Source: Pigoraptor chileana (Eukaryota > Opisthokonta > Filasterea). Taken from it: 24,302 bases of DNA. Below are positions 10,049 through 20,446 of the stretch, piece by piece (within the stretch, counting starts at the first letter, position 1; each line of letters opens with the position of its first letter). Location of the stretch: the NCBI GenBank assembly GCA_943704495.1, contig CALSCR010003805.1, forward strand, positions 1 through 24,302. The letters are read 5' to 3'. The notes beneath the pieces are model-generated. The model was not told the origin of the DNA. It worked only from the letters and a program-made list of their open reading frames with translations, and made no database searches. Both the position numbers and the translations under genes were made by a program.

Positions 10049-11548
10049 CTGCAACTACAAATGTGCAAGATGGATGTCGGGCATTTTTTGCACGGGGATC
10101 AATTTTCCGGTTTTTCCCGTGTCAGAGACCCGTCTATATTAACCTCTTTGAAACTTGCTTTCTTTCCTTATGCATTCAGGTTTGTTTGGGTTACAGTCTG
10201 GGTATTCGGCACTGTGTTTTGCCGCAAATGACGTACAATTTCCTTTCGTGATGGATGTATAATCCAGTGATGCATGTGGACAATACAAACCTCTTTTATA
10301 TGTACTCTTGAGACTATGTGCGCTTTTGAACGAAGCAGTTAAACCTCTTGTCTCTGCGTTGTGTGAGTTACCCAACAAACATAGTTACAGACGACTGCCA
10401 ATACGTACACACACTGCCATCCACTCCAGTGAACAACAACTTGATTGTGCAATCTCCACGAAAAAGACACATTTAATAGGATGTACACAATGGCGAGTTA
10501 TCACAAATTGTTTTCCTCCACTCCAAAACTTTAGTTTTGCTCAAACGTGTGCCTAATCTAATCTAATTGCGATGATGATTAAAAAATGCCACGGAAAGAA
10601 AGAAAGAAAGGAATGACCGACCGGCGGTCACTCGCGCGCCCATTGGCTGCCTGAACACCAGGTGATTTGTGGCAATACTCACACCTGCCCCTCTGTGACC
10701 GCGACAAAATAAATTGCAAACGGATACGCCGTCCATAGATTGTGAATGTCGCAAATAAATAATTATTTTTTATTATTTTTTAATTTTATGATTATTATTG
10801 TATTTTTATTGTATGTGTGGTGTGTGTGTGGGGGGGGTTGCGCACATGCATATGATGCACCAGAGCATCTGTCTGTGTCTGTGTCGTCTGTGTCGTCTGT
10901 GTGCGTTCTGTGTCAGTGTCTGTGTCTGGGGCAAAAGGCACGCCAAGACCACCACAACTCCACAGGACGACTGCAGCTACTGCATACTAGTCGGCAGGGC
11001 CTGTCGTGTGCAGTGGTGTGTGGCTGTGCAAGTGCCTGTTGTGTCTGCTGGTGGTACTGTAGCCGTGCGTAATGGCTGTTTGTGGGCATGCGGTTCTGCG
11101 GGTGACACACACACATGCGTGAGTGAGTGTGATTAGTTGATGTCTGTCTGTATGTGTGTGTGTGTGTGTTTGTGTGTGTTCGCCACATAATGCACATGGC
11201 TATCTCTTCCTCACAGTTCAACTTGTTTATCTCTCCGTTTTCTCCTGAAACACTGGCTCTCATTCGGTTGCATGCTGCGTCTTTGTCTGGTATCCTCTTT
11301 GCAATCGACGTGCGTTTGGATTGTTGATGTGCCTCAGTGGGCGTGTTCGGCTCTGACCGTGTGTCCCTAACGTATCATTCAACCCACCGGGTCCGTTTGG
11401 ACACACATAGCGAACGGTTCCTGCGCGATTCAGATTTTCGCCGTGGATGCGCATGTCGACGGCTTGCTCGCACGCTCCACTTGGGCCGCAACATCTATTC
11501 GCAGTCTAATCTTTCATTTATTACTCTAATTCCTTGGTGAACGGAGAA

Positions 11549-14152
11549 ATGGCGGACGTCCCGTCGTACGATGGGGCTCTGAACTCCCGCAGCGTGCGCG
11601 GATTCAGCACGTGGAAGGTCCGTGACTTTGTGCTGCAAGGTTCGATTCTAAAGTGCGCCGACTCGAAAGACGCCGCCTATGCGTTCGCATTACCTCTTTC
11701 CGACAGCGAGATTACCTTTGCCGAGCGGAAACAGCAGATCCGCATCCGATTTCCCGTAAAAATGTTTGGGGATTCTTTTCTGTTTCGAGCGCCCAACGCC
11801 GCAGAGTTTAACGTGTGGAAGTCTCTATTGTTGAAGGGCCAACGGTGCATGGATGGACAGAAGGTGCCTGGTGAGTAGCTTTTTGTTGTGAGACGCCACG
11901 CGTTTGTGTGCGCGTGTGTGGGTGGGTGTGTCACTTACCATGTTGGTTTGTGGGGTTTTTTTGCGCAGAGCACATGGGAAGCGCGACGGCATTCGAACAG
12001 GTGCACGGGAAGGCTCCCGTCCCCGTTGTGGCTCCAACAGACACGGGAGATGGCGAGATTGAATCGTCTGACCTCGACTCTCTCGCGTCAGACGACACGC
12101 GGCCAAAGGCACTCAAAACAATGACCTCTGAAATCAAGGACTTTCTCAAAAAGCGTGCTACGTTTGTGCTGTCCATGGCTACACTAGAGAACGAATTGCG
12201 CATGCGCGTTGGATCTGTCAGCACGGGCCTGGATCGCGCGGTTGGCAGCGTCAAGGTCGAGTCGCCGTCGGCGGACATGATTAACCGCGCCAAAACCGCC
12301 GGAGAAGCAATGCTGAAATCGTTTATGGCGCTGTCGTCCAAGGACGCGTATCTTGGACACCGCTTCACACTCGAGAGGGAGCGTGTTGCAACACTGGAAG
12401 AGGCCGTGCAAGAAATGGTTCCCGAGGGAGGCGAGGAGGACGAGACGGACGATGAGCCGCAGGCGGGAACATCAACATCAACGAAGCGTGTTCTCGAGAG
12501 CGACATTGTGGTCCACGGCGTGCCCGTCCCCGCAACAACCGCGCCACGTGACCCCGCGACGGGGCGGCGGACGCAGTTGCCGGCGTGGCGGAGCAAGAAG
12601 CGCGTGAGCATTTGGAAATTTGTGAAGGATGCGATTGGCAAGGACTTTAGCAAGATTACAATGCCAGTGATACTCAACGAGCCCCTGTCTGCGCTCCAGC
12701 GCTTTTCGGAGGATCTCGAGTACTGCGAGCTGCTTGATCAGGCGGCGGCGGCGTCGAATCCACTTTTGCGTCTTGCGTATGTGACGGCGTTTGGGATATC
12801 CATGTATGCTAGCACGCAGAGCCGCACCGGCAAGCCGTTCAATCCTCTGCTTGGGGAGACGTTTGAGTTGCTGCGCCCCGAGCGCGGCTTCCGCATGATT
12901 GCCGAGCAGGTCAGCCACCACCCGCCAGTGTCTGCGCTGCACGCGGACGGCAAGGGATGGTCGTGGTGGAAGGATGTGTTTGTGAAGAATCGGTTCAAGG
13001 GCAAGGACATGGACGTGTTCCCCGTCGGCATCAGCCACGCCATGCTCACTGCGCACGGCGAACACTACTCGTGGGAGAAGGTCGTCACGTGCGTGCACAA
13101 CATGGTTATTGGCCGCGTGTGGCTCAGCAATGTGAGTGGTCTCCCTCTGTGTCTGTGTCTGTGTCTGTGTCTGTATGTGTGTTTGTGACTGTTTTGCTTG
13201 GTTTGTGCCCTTTGATAGAGAGTCTCTCGTGGATGACAATCGGAATAGAGAGGAACGTCATTGCAAGTCGTTTTCACTGTTTCCCTTGCGCTTTTCGCTC
13301 CCCTTTTGTTACATGTTGTTTTAATTTTGGGTATTGTTAATATTAACAATAATAATAATAATAATAATAATTTTGCCTCTTTTTCAGTATGGCGATCGCG
13401 AGGTTGTCAACCACAAGACAAAGGACAAGTGCGTGCTCTCATTCCGCAAGGTCGGCCTGTTTTCGAGCAACGACAGCATCGGTCTCGTGGACGCAAAGGT
13501 GATGGACGCCAAGGGCAAGATACACTATGTCCTCAGCGGCAACTGGATGACCCATCTGGATCTGCAGGAGGTGAATGGCAAGGGCGAGGCGGTCGGAGAG
13601 AAGCGATTGCTCTGGAAGGCGCACCCGGCCATTCCCCTCGCCGACGAACAGTACAATTTCACAAAGTTCAGCGTTGAGTTGAATGAATTGGACCAAGATT
13701 CGATGTTGAAGGCGTGCCCGACTGACTGCCGCTTCAGACCTGACCAGGTGCGTCCCATTGTGCGTGTGTGTGTTGTGTTTTGTAGGGTGTGCTTATTCTC
13801 TATGCATGTACATTTTGGTATCACACACTCTCACATTAACTCACATTCACCCATATACCCCACCCTCTTTTACGGCCACACAATAATGCGCGCATCTTCT
13901 GCGTGCATGCAGCGATGGCAGGAAAACGGCGACATGGACAAGGCACAGGACGAAAAGACACGCCTTGAAGAGAAGCAGCGGTTGACGCGCAAGCAACGCG
14001 AGTCGATTCCGTCGTCCGACTGGTCGCCAATGTGGTTTGAAAAGGTCACGGACAAGGACATGAAGGAGGAGCTGTGGCAGTACAAGGGCGGCTACTGGGA
14101 GCACCGCGAAAAGTCAGATTGGGCGGGGTGCTCGGACCTCTACTCTGTGTGA
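11549..14152 (+). CDS. OSBP: Oxysterol-binding protein-related protein (PH + ORD)
   Basis: The family exchanges sterol for PI4P between the ER and other membranes. Four exons: 11549-11870, 11969-13131, 13388-13747, 13913-14152; 2085 nt, 694 residues. The ATG at 11549 (gagaaATGGCG) opens a PH-like domain (about residues 10-105: GFSTWKVRDFVLQGSIL to FNVWKSLL). A Ser/acidic linker follows, with a helical stretch around 190-290. The ORD is about 330-694: RVSIWKFVKDAIGKDFSKI, FNPLLGETFELL and the signature EQVSHHPP near 419-426, ending in the usual YKGGYWEHRE block. The ORD start resembles OSBP itself more than the short ORPs. I see no FFAT motif in the linker, which OSBP normally has, so ER targeting through VAP is not evident. 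Introns begin GTGAGT, GTGAGT and GTGCGT. It is divergent from the RdgB-like gene and tail to tail with the EEA1-like gene. Confidence 0.95.
13347..13371 (+). repeat. (AAT)n run in intron 2 of the OSBP-related gene
   Basis: About eight AAT units shortly before the acceptor tttttcag of the exon starting at 13388. Frames reading through it give a run of Ile or Asn. Confidence 0.9.
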
Positions 14153-14784
14153 TGACGCCACACGTCTTGGTCGACAAGAAGAGGAGCCGGGGGATTCATA
14201 GGCGAAGGGACGATTATGGGGGACGCAATGGTTGCTGTGTTTTTGATTGTTGCGTGCAAAGCGTGTGATTTGCCGGGTAATGCATTCCAACTGCGTGAGT
14301 CGTGAACACATGTTGCACACACACACACCCACACACACATACACCACCACATATGTATGCACACTTGTCTAATTCGCGTTCGCTCTCTGTATTTGGTGTT
14401 TGTGTGTGTTTTTGTCTGATCACATCGTCGCATATGTCATTCATGTGTGTGTGTGTGTTGTGTGCGTTTGGGGACAGTGTGTGTGCAATCACTGTCCTGC
14501 TGTTCTCTCTCGTTTGTTCGGCTTTTTGAAGATGTTGTTCAGGCGCGAAATGAAATTTTATGTCAACGGATCACGTGGCCCACTCGTTCTGTCCTCTGTG
14601 TCTCTCTGTCTCTGTCTTTCTCTCTTGTGGAGGTTGTGGAGTCCATTGGCACAGCACCTAAGACACTGACATGGACCCTGCGAGAGCACTGCTGTGACTG
14701 CTGAAGTAGCAATGTGTGTGTGTGTGTGTGTGTGTGTGTGGTTGTATTTGCAACGCCGCTTGCAACTGTCACATGGCACATGCT
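14153..14784. other. Tail-to-tail intergenic region between the OSBP-related and EEA1-like genes
   Basis: It contains CA and GT tracts (14317-14345 and 14713-14740), a CT/TCTG-rich stretch at 14591-14625 and copy 2 of the dispersed repeat R1. No coding segment and no canonical AATAAA signal were found for either transcript. Confidence 0.65.
14634..14680 (+). repeat. Dispersed repeat R1, copy 2 (intergenic)
   Basis: It starts TTGTGGAGTCCATTGGCACA and continues through GACACTGACATGG. Aligned by eye to the copy at 20332-20376 read on the minus strand, about 40 of 47 positions agree. Both copies are preceded by a CT-rich run containing TCTTTCTCTC, so the shared unit may be larger than the core. 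Confidence 0.8.
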
Positions 14785-15483
14785 TTATCGGTTCGCCATC
14801 TTGCATTTTGCGCACACTCGCACGGGTTTGTTTGAGGAGGGGAGGACGGAGGAATAGCTGGAACATGGCTGGCAGAAGATCATCCTGTGTGTTGAGAGAC
14901 AAAGAATTGTGCATGCGGCAACTTGCGTCAGTGTCCGTGTGTGTGTGATTTTTTGCCCTCGCTAGTCGGACTGAAAACAATGGAAGAGAAAGATATGATA
15001 CCGCAGTGACAAGCACTAAAGAAGAAGGTCGACAGGGGCACACATGCACACACCACGCACACGCACACGCACACGCCATGCACACTCACCCGCAACTCCG
15101 ACAGTGGTGCTGCATTGTCGAGAAGAGCGACGGGGGCATGGGGGAAGAGCAAGAAGGAACAACGAAAACAACAAATGTAAGCGCAAGTGTAAATAGATAA
15201 CAAATGTGCAACCGGTGCGTGTGCAAATATTATCCAACATGCCTGCGGAACAGACAAAAGCGTCCTCCCAGCAGAAACAAATAAACAAAACAGTTGCCAT
15301 CACAGACGACGCGCACACACAGGAGACGTCATCCTGGCATGCAGACAACAAACAAAGCGGATATTTTACTGAGGCAGACGACTCACCTTCCGATTCGTTA
15401 TGGAGAAGGGATCGCCGCATGCACGGCAGGCGGGAACTGTCTCGTCGCTCTCCCTGTGTCACGCAGCACGGCGTGCGCACGCA

Positions 15484-15516
<33 letters not shown>

Positions 15517-18500
15517 TGTGCGTTGGTCGCAGTAGGATCACCGAGAGAGAAAGAGAGTGTGTGTATGTGTGAAGTGCATGGTTGGTTGGTAAGCGTCGGC
15601 AAGCGTTGCAGTAATTTGTTTCATCCAACAACACTCAGTCCCAACTCATCCGCATCGTCCACACCCAACACACATCACAACACGGCAGATCACGTGCCAT
15701 TTTCGCGTGCGGACGTCAAAGTCCTTCACTTGCAGCTGCTGCAGCTGGAAGCACAGCTCCTTCTGAACCGTCAGTGCATCCTCCAGCCTTCCCTCCATCG
15801 CCGCGTTGGCTTCCCCAAGCGACGCTTTTTCCTTGTTTGCCTCGGATAGACCCAGCTGTTGTTTTAATGTTGTGGTGGACGGTGCGTCGTGTTGTGTGCC
15901 GTGTTGTGGTTGTGAGAGAGTTGAGCATCGAAACACATCATCAGCATACAAAATCATCATAGAATGGACCCCACACACACACACACGCACACACAGACAC
16001 ACAGACACAATAGCGCATAAAACAAAAAAAGTTACATCATAAACAATAACATCAACAACACCAACACCAACACTGACCTGCGTTTGCGCAAGGTCCCCCT
16101 GCAAGCTCTCAATCTCGCCTTGAAGGACGCGCCGCTCATCCGACAGCCTCATGTCAAAATCGCCCCTCAACGACGCGATCTCCCCCTGTCGCGCCACTTC
16201 CGCCTCCCGCAGCGACTCGCGGAGGGCATCCACCGTCGCGTGCAACGCCCCCACTTCATCCGCCCGCGTCTTCCTCTCCTTCTCCAGCTCCTTCTCCGAG
16301 GACGCCGCCCGCCGCCCGGCCTCTTCCAGCGACGTCTGCAGCGATGCCAGCTGTGCCGACAGCCCCGCAACAACAGCCACGTGCTCTTTGTCAGACGCGA
16401 CAATCTTGGCACGCATCTCGGCCATTTCCGAAGCGCTTTGGTCTGTCTTTGCCTGCAACTCTCTTCGCACGCGCACAAGATTAGAGTCACCCTCTCCGAG
16501 GCGCCGCCTGAGTTCTTCCGAGGCAGACTCGGCGTCCAACAGCTGCTGTCGCACGCTTTTTGCGGCTTTTTCGCTTGCAAATGTTGCCGCAGTTGCCGTT
16601 TCAATTTGAGACAAGAGTTCCGAAATCCGCACAGCATTCATGGCGAGCGACGCGTCCTTTTCCTTCTCCTTCTCGGCGACGGCGGCCTCGAGTTCCTCCA
16701 CGCGCGATCGAAGCGCACTAGCATCACCTTCCGTGCGGGCGACGGTGGCTTCTAGTTCCCGCGCGAGCGACTCTGCCGTTTTGCGCCACTCGGACGCACT
16801 ATTCTCGGAGTCTGCAAGTTTTGTTGACAGCAGCGCACTGTTTGAAGCTGCATCAGACAGTGCCACTTCGACATCCGCGAGTCTTGCGGAGGCGGCGTCG
16901 TGCTCGAGTTCCTTGTCAGCAAGAGCGCGTCTCACCAACTGCAGCTGCTCCGCCGATTCAGCCTGCATGCGCACGAGCTGGACTTCATAATTGGGACACA
17001 TCGCACACACGGGCGGCGGTCGATTTTCCCACTCAATCAGCTCTGCCTGCAGCGCACTGCACCGAGACAGCGCATCCTCCGTCTTCTTGTTCGCAAGTGT
17101 AAGGGACGCCGACTGCGACTGTATCTCAGCGGTTGCATCATCTGCACGTGCTTTTTCGATCGCCACAAGCGCAGATGCCGATTCCACTTCGCTTCGGAGG
17201 CGATCGACGTCGGCGGTGAGTGCGCGCAAGGCCTCGTCGGCCGACACCGCAGCAAGAGCGTATCGGTTGGCTGCGTCCATCGCAGCGGCCTCAGCTTCGC
17301 TACTACTTGTGCGCAGCGAATCCAACTTTTGCAAAAGGTCATCCCGTTCCGATTTGAGCGACTCGATCTCCGCAGAGAGTGAACGGCACGTAGACTCTGC
17401 CGCGACGGACGCCTGGTTGAGCGATGCGGCGACGCCTTCCTTGTCCCTCTCGGCGCAATCGGCCCTCGTCTTCTCCGCCTCCAGAGACTCCCGTACCGAA
17501 TCAAGCTCTCCCTTGAAATCGTTCAGTTCGTTTATGGCGAGGAATAGACGCTTTGTCACCTCGCCCTTCGACGCTGACTCTGCCGCGATGCGCTCGTTGG
17601 ATGATGCGATCTGTCCCTCAAGGGATGCCACACGCGCACGCAAATCGCAAAGCTCAGACGTCGCACTCGAAAGACCCGCCGCAAGCTCCTCACGCGTTGC
17701 TGATTCCGCGCTGGCACGTGCCGTCGTGTCGTCCCTATCCCTGCGCAGGTGCTCCAGCTCTGCCGAGAGCTCAGCAATGCGTGCCCGTGATGCATCTGCC
17801 TCCTGCAATGCCTCCGCCGCGGACGCCGCTGAAGTTTGTCTCGCCACTTCCGATGCGCTGTGTTTTGACGTCATGTGCGCCAACTGCGTCTCGAGTGAAG
17901 TCACATTTGCAGTGAGCGCAGCAATGGCCCCTTTGGCATTTGCGAGCGCAGCTTCCGTCTGTGCGTGCGACGACGCCTGCGTGACAGACTGCGACTCTGC
18001 CGCAGCAGCTGTGCCTTCAAGCGTCCGTCGGAGTGCGGCAATCTCCACTGCAGCGCGCGACTCGGCAGCAGCCACGGCGGCCCTTGTGCTCCTCTCCGCC
18101 AGAGATGCACGCACGCGTTGGTCTTCCTCCAGCGTCGCCTTCATTTGCGCAAGATGTGTGGCAAGCATATCCGTAATCGTGGACAGCGCTCCCTTCTCCA
18201 ACGAGACAGTCTTTGCGTTCGCCACAAACAGCTCCTGCAGACGCTTCGTCTCAGAGTCAATCTCAGCGGAAACGCCTGATAAATCACGACACTCGACGGC
18301 ATCCTGAGCCACAGCCACTCCCGCCCGTTGTGTGTCGTCCACCGACGTCTTCAGCCGCGCAAATTCAGACGCCACAACTTCCGCGATCGACAACGCCTCT
18401 TGCTCAACCGACGCTATCTTCACATTCGCGGCAGACAGCGCACTGAAGACAGCATCTTTCTCAGATTCGATCTCCGCGATGCGCTGCGAGTCCGCCGCGG

Positions 18501-18960
18501 CCTTTGCCTCCGCCACTTTCAATGCCGCCTGCACCTTAGCAAGCTCCTCCTGGTGCGCCGCCACAAACCACTTCTCCTCTTGCAGGCTCGATGTGAGATC
18601 ACTCACAGTCGTCTCTAGCTGTCGCACTTGCGATTCGACCGCACTCCGCAGCCACTTTTCGTCCGCGATCTGCTTCGTCAGAGTTGCAACTTCCGGTACA
18701 TCCACCTTAGATGCAGGCACTGGTGACGGGGACGCATTGTTTGATTTGGTCTTCTTGTCGTCCTTGCCACCATTCATGGCCTTCCCCGACTGCTTTGAAT
18801 CCCTCCTTTCTGGCTCCTTTGCAGGCTGTTGCGAGGTTCCGTTGGCATCGCCTGACAAATCCGACTCGTGAACCTTATACCAGTGCGCCTGCAATTCATG
18901 CGGATGCGAAAAGCTGGTCATGCACATGGGGCAGAGGAAGCCCTCCTGCTTGTCGGCCAT
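14785..18960 (-). CDS. EEA1: EEA1-like endosomal tether: C2H2 finger, long coiled coil, FYVE
   Basis: EEA1 tethers early endosomes by binding Rab5 and PI3P. Five exons: 18960-16078, 15855-15694, 15449-15387, 15109-15090, 14884-14785; 3228 nt, 1075 residues. The start MADKQEGFLCPMC has a good context (gtcATGGCC). The C2H2 finger uses C10, C13, H26 and H31 and resembles the Rab5-binding finger of EEA1 (EGFICPQCMKS). Residues about 65-1010 are Ala/Glu/Ser-rich heptad coil with a lone CAMC pair near 651. The FYVE domain (1014-1075) has WHSD (WxxD motif), CRACGDPF, NRKHHCRSCG, FCQPCSS and RVCAKC, ending MANR and stop TAA at 14787-14785. The FYVE is split over four exons, one of only 20 bases. The third exon must start at its second AG, four bases after a CAG, to keep frame and restore WxxD spacing. 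An upstream in-frame ATG near 19122 adds a low-complexity leader and is unlikely. Confidence 0.93.
15487..15513 (-). repeat. CA tract (transcript sense) in EEA1-like intron 2
   Basis: The plus strand reads GT repeated about 13 times inside the intron 15693-15450, upstream of the tandem acceptor of the third exon. Confidence 0.88.
15973..16007 (-). repeat. GT-rich tract (transcript sense) in EEA1-like intron 1
   Basis: CA units on the plus strand with CG and CAGA interruptions, inside the intron 16077-15856 of the minus-strand gene. Confidence 0.8.
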
Positions 18961-19715
18961 GACGACAAAGGACGGGCGGAAACCCCTGAATCCGCGTTCT
19001 TGCGTTGATTGTCGTCCAACGTGTGTGTATGTATGTGTGATTGTGTATATGTGATCAAACAAAGTTGTCGCTCTTGCTGCCGGCGATGCGAGCGCACATA
19101 TGCAGTGACAATTACGGCGCAAACTTCACGCCCGGACAACTGCAGATGGGCCCCGTTCTCCTCGTGTCGCAAGCAAATTGCTTTATTATTGTTTTACCTG
19201 CAACTGTGTTTTGCTGGTGCCCGGTTTTTGCTGTGGCTGGAACAATCGGTCCAGTCGACTCCGTCAGAGTGATGTCACTGATCAAAAGACGTCATCAAGA
19301 CTAAGCATCAATTTGTGCAATACAGGCATATACTAATCTCACTTGCCTCACAGCGAAACCGTTTGCACAGGATCATTGACTGCCACGAACAAATAACAAT
19401 CGCAGTATTAATGCAAAGAGGAGGCAGAGTGAGGGGCAGACGCGATATACACACATTGGCTCATTATTTTATGGCACGCTGACAACAAACACTAAAACGC
19501 GCGCAGCGCATTGCACGTGAGCATACACTCGCGTCACACAAAATAAGGATATAAGAGGCCAGGCCAGAGGGCAGACAAGTGGGAGAGCAGGTGATCACGT
19601 GGTGTGCTGGTGTGCATCGTATCAACCAAGCTTAAAACAAACAAACAGGCCTAGAGAGCAAAACAGGGCACGCAAACAACAACACTTGACAACAACACAT
19701 TAGTTAAAAACTAAG
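18961..19715. other. Intergenic region upstream of the EEA1-like gene and downstream of the DENR-like exons
   Basis: It should hold the EEA1-like promoter and the DENR-side 3' UTR. Visible elements are a CRE-like GACGTCA near 19290, a palindromic CACGTG at 19596-19601, and on the plus strand a branch-point plus acceptor look-alike (tactaat, then cctcacag near 19330-19352) with no coding sequence after it. No gene was recognised. Confidence 0.55.
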
Positions 19716-20193
19716 TTAGTCCTTCTTCTTTGGCTCAATAAAGTCAATGTCGTCATCGGTGATCTGCACGTGACAGGGTGAAGAACAAATGCACAATGCA
19801 CACAGCACTCGTCAATAGGTTGTCGCAAATAAGGAGGTGTAAGCAGCACACACACATATATTAATATAATAGAAAAGCATGCACGCAGCCATCCGCACAA
19901 AATGCATGCGGAATATGTCTCTATACGCATTCTACAATCAGCAAATTTGACGTCGGTGGATCTCCACCTTCACACACGAAAGAGATCAACGGCCTCATGC
20001 AAAACAAAATTCGCAAATAAGCATCGCAAGAGCAGTTTTGGGCGCAAGCTTACCTCGGGCCATTGAGCCATGATAAACTCGTCGAGCGTGTCCGACACAT
20101 CGCCCTGGATGGTGATTTCGTCGGGATTTGTGACGGAAGATCCACACGAAAACTTGTTTGCAAAGAGTTTCGCGGCCTTCTTCACGTCAATTT
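19716..20193 (-). CDS. DENR: DENR-like C-terminal SUI1 exons without an N-terminus
   Basis: DENR with MCTS1 acts in translation reinitiation and 40S recycling. Two exons, 20193-20054 and 19763-19716 (stop TAA at 19718-19716), code for EIDVKKAAKLFANKFSCGSS, then DEITIQGDVSDTLDEF, AQWPE and an acidic/Lys end ITDDDIDFIEPKKKD. This matches the end of animal DENR ([40 protein letters not shown]). The CAG acceptor at 20196-20194 leaves the exon needing one base from an upstream exon. There is no in-frame ATG upstream, and the DENR N-terminus (a zinc-binding Cys cluster and the basic linker) is absent from the window. The nearest upstream coding exon on this strand is the last RPF1 exon. It could be the 3' part of a fusion, a DENR whose 5' exons were lost or mis-assembled, or a fragment. 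The family call is firm; the gene model is not. Confidence 0.8.
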
Positions 20194-20255
20194 CTGCACA
20201 TAAAAGAGGATGTGAGTGTAGGCATGTGTGAGTTGGGGGAGGGGAGAGAGAGAGA

Positions 20256-20295
20256 GACCTTCAGTACTAAAACGCCTTAGGCATAAGCCCATCCA

Positions 20296-20300
<5 letters not shown>
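20256..20300 (-). repeat. Dispersed repeat R2, copy 1
   Basis: Plus strand gaccttcagtactaaaacgc continuing to gcataagcccatccaacgg. It aligns with 21598-21642 over about 45 bases with small gaps; the blocks tact(c)aaaacgc and aagcccat are the clearest. Confidence 0.65.
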
Positions 20301-20330
<30 letters not shown>

Positions 20331-20331
20331 T

Positions 20332-20376
20332 AGGATTCAAGTCAGTGTCATAGGCGCTGTGCCCATGGACTCCACA
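20332..20376 (-). repeat. Dispersed repeat R1, copy 3
   Basis: On the minus strand it reads TTGTGGAGTCCATGGGCACA and continues through GACACTGACTTGAATCC. It is the copy closest to 14634-14680 and lies between two GA runs in the RPF1/DENR interval. Confidence 0.8.
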
Positions 20377-20446
20377 AAGTGAGAGAAAGAGAGGGAGAGA
20401 GAGAGAGACCATTATTATTGCCACAATAGGGAACCAATCAACAGAC

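Larger units (their letters stand above)
9015..11548. other. Divergent intergenic region between the RdgB-like and OSBP-related genes
   Basis: A 2.5 kb stretch holding both promoters. I see a CA tract at 9720-9821, a perfect 8-base hairpin at 10024-10048, a GAAA run near 10594-10610, an inverted pair TGACCG/CGGTCA around 10615-10631 next to an inverted CCAAT box (cccattggctg, near 10639), an AT-rich block at 10745-10815 and TGTCTG-rich DNA at 10866-10930. Short open frames exist on both strands, but none shows a family resemblance, convincing exon borders or coding-like composition. No tRNA, 5S or spliceosomal RNA was recognised. A possible 5'-UTR intron (donor-like gtgagtgag near 11117, acceptor-like cctcacag ending near 11217) is only a suggestion. 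Confidence 0.6.
20241..20409 (-). repeat. Composite repeat block: (GA)n, R2, (GA)n, R1, (GA)n
   Basis: Between RPF1 and the DENR-like exon lie GA runs at 20241-20257, 20299-20329 and 20381-20409, alternating with R2 copy 1 (20256-20300) and R1 copy 3 (20332-20376). Such a block is prone to collapse during assembly. Confidence 0.85.

Noticed and set aside
10910-10965. A fourth copy of repeat R1
   Set aside because: It shares only gtcagtgt, aaggcac and ccacaac with large gaps, which GT-rich background could give by chance.
10746-11136. Overlapping plus-strand open frames near the OSBP-related promoter
   Set aside because: They are low in complexity (VSVSSVSSVCVL from a TGTCTG tract), have no exon borders and no recognisable domain.
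16991-18307. A 438-residue open frame on the plus strand
   Set aside because: It is the complement of the EEA1-like coiled-coil exon. Its Ser/Ala-rich translation mirrors the GC-rich codons of the real gene and has no family resemblance.
18961-19122. Upstream ATG extending the EEA1-like protein by 54 residues
   Set aside because: The extra residues are a repeat-derived leader (ITHTYTHV), and the ATG at 18960 has a better context and sits just before the conserved finger.
20194-20440. A hidden DENR 5' exon between RPF1 and the SUI1 exons
   Set aside because: I read all three minus-strand frames through this interval; it is GA repeats plus R1 and R2, with no Cys cluster or basic linker typical of DENR.
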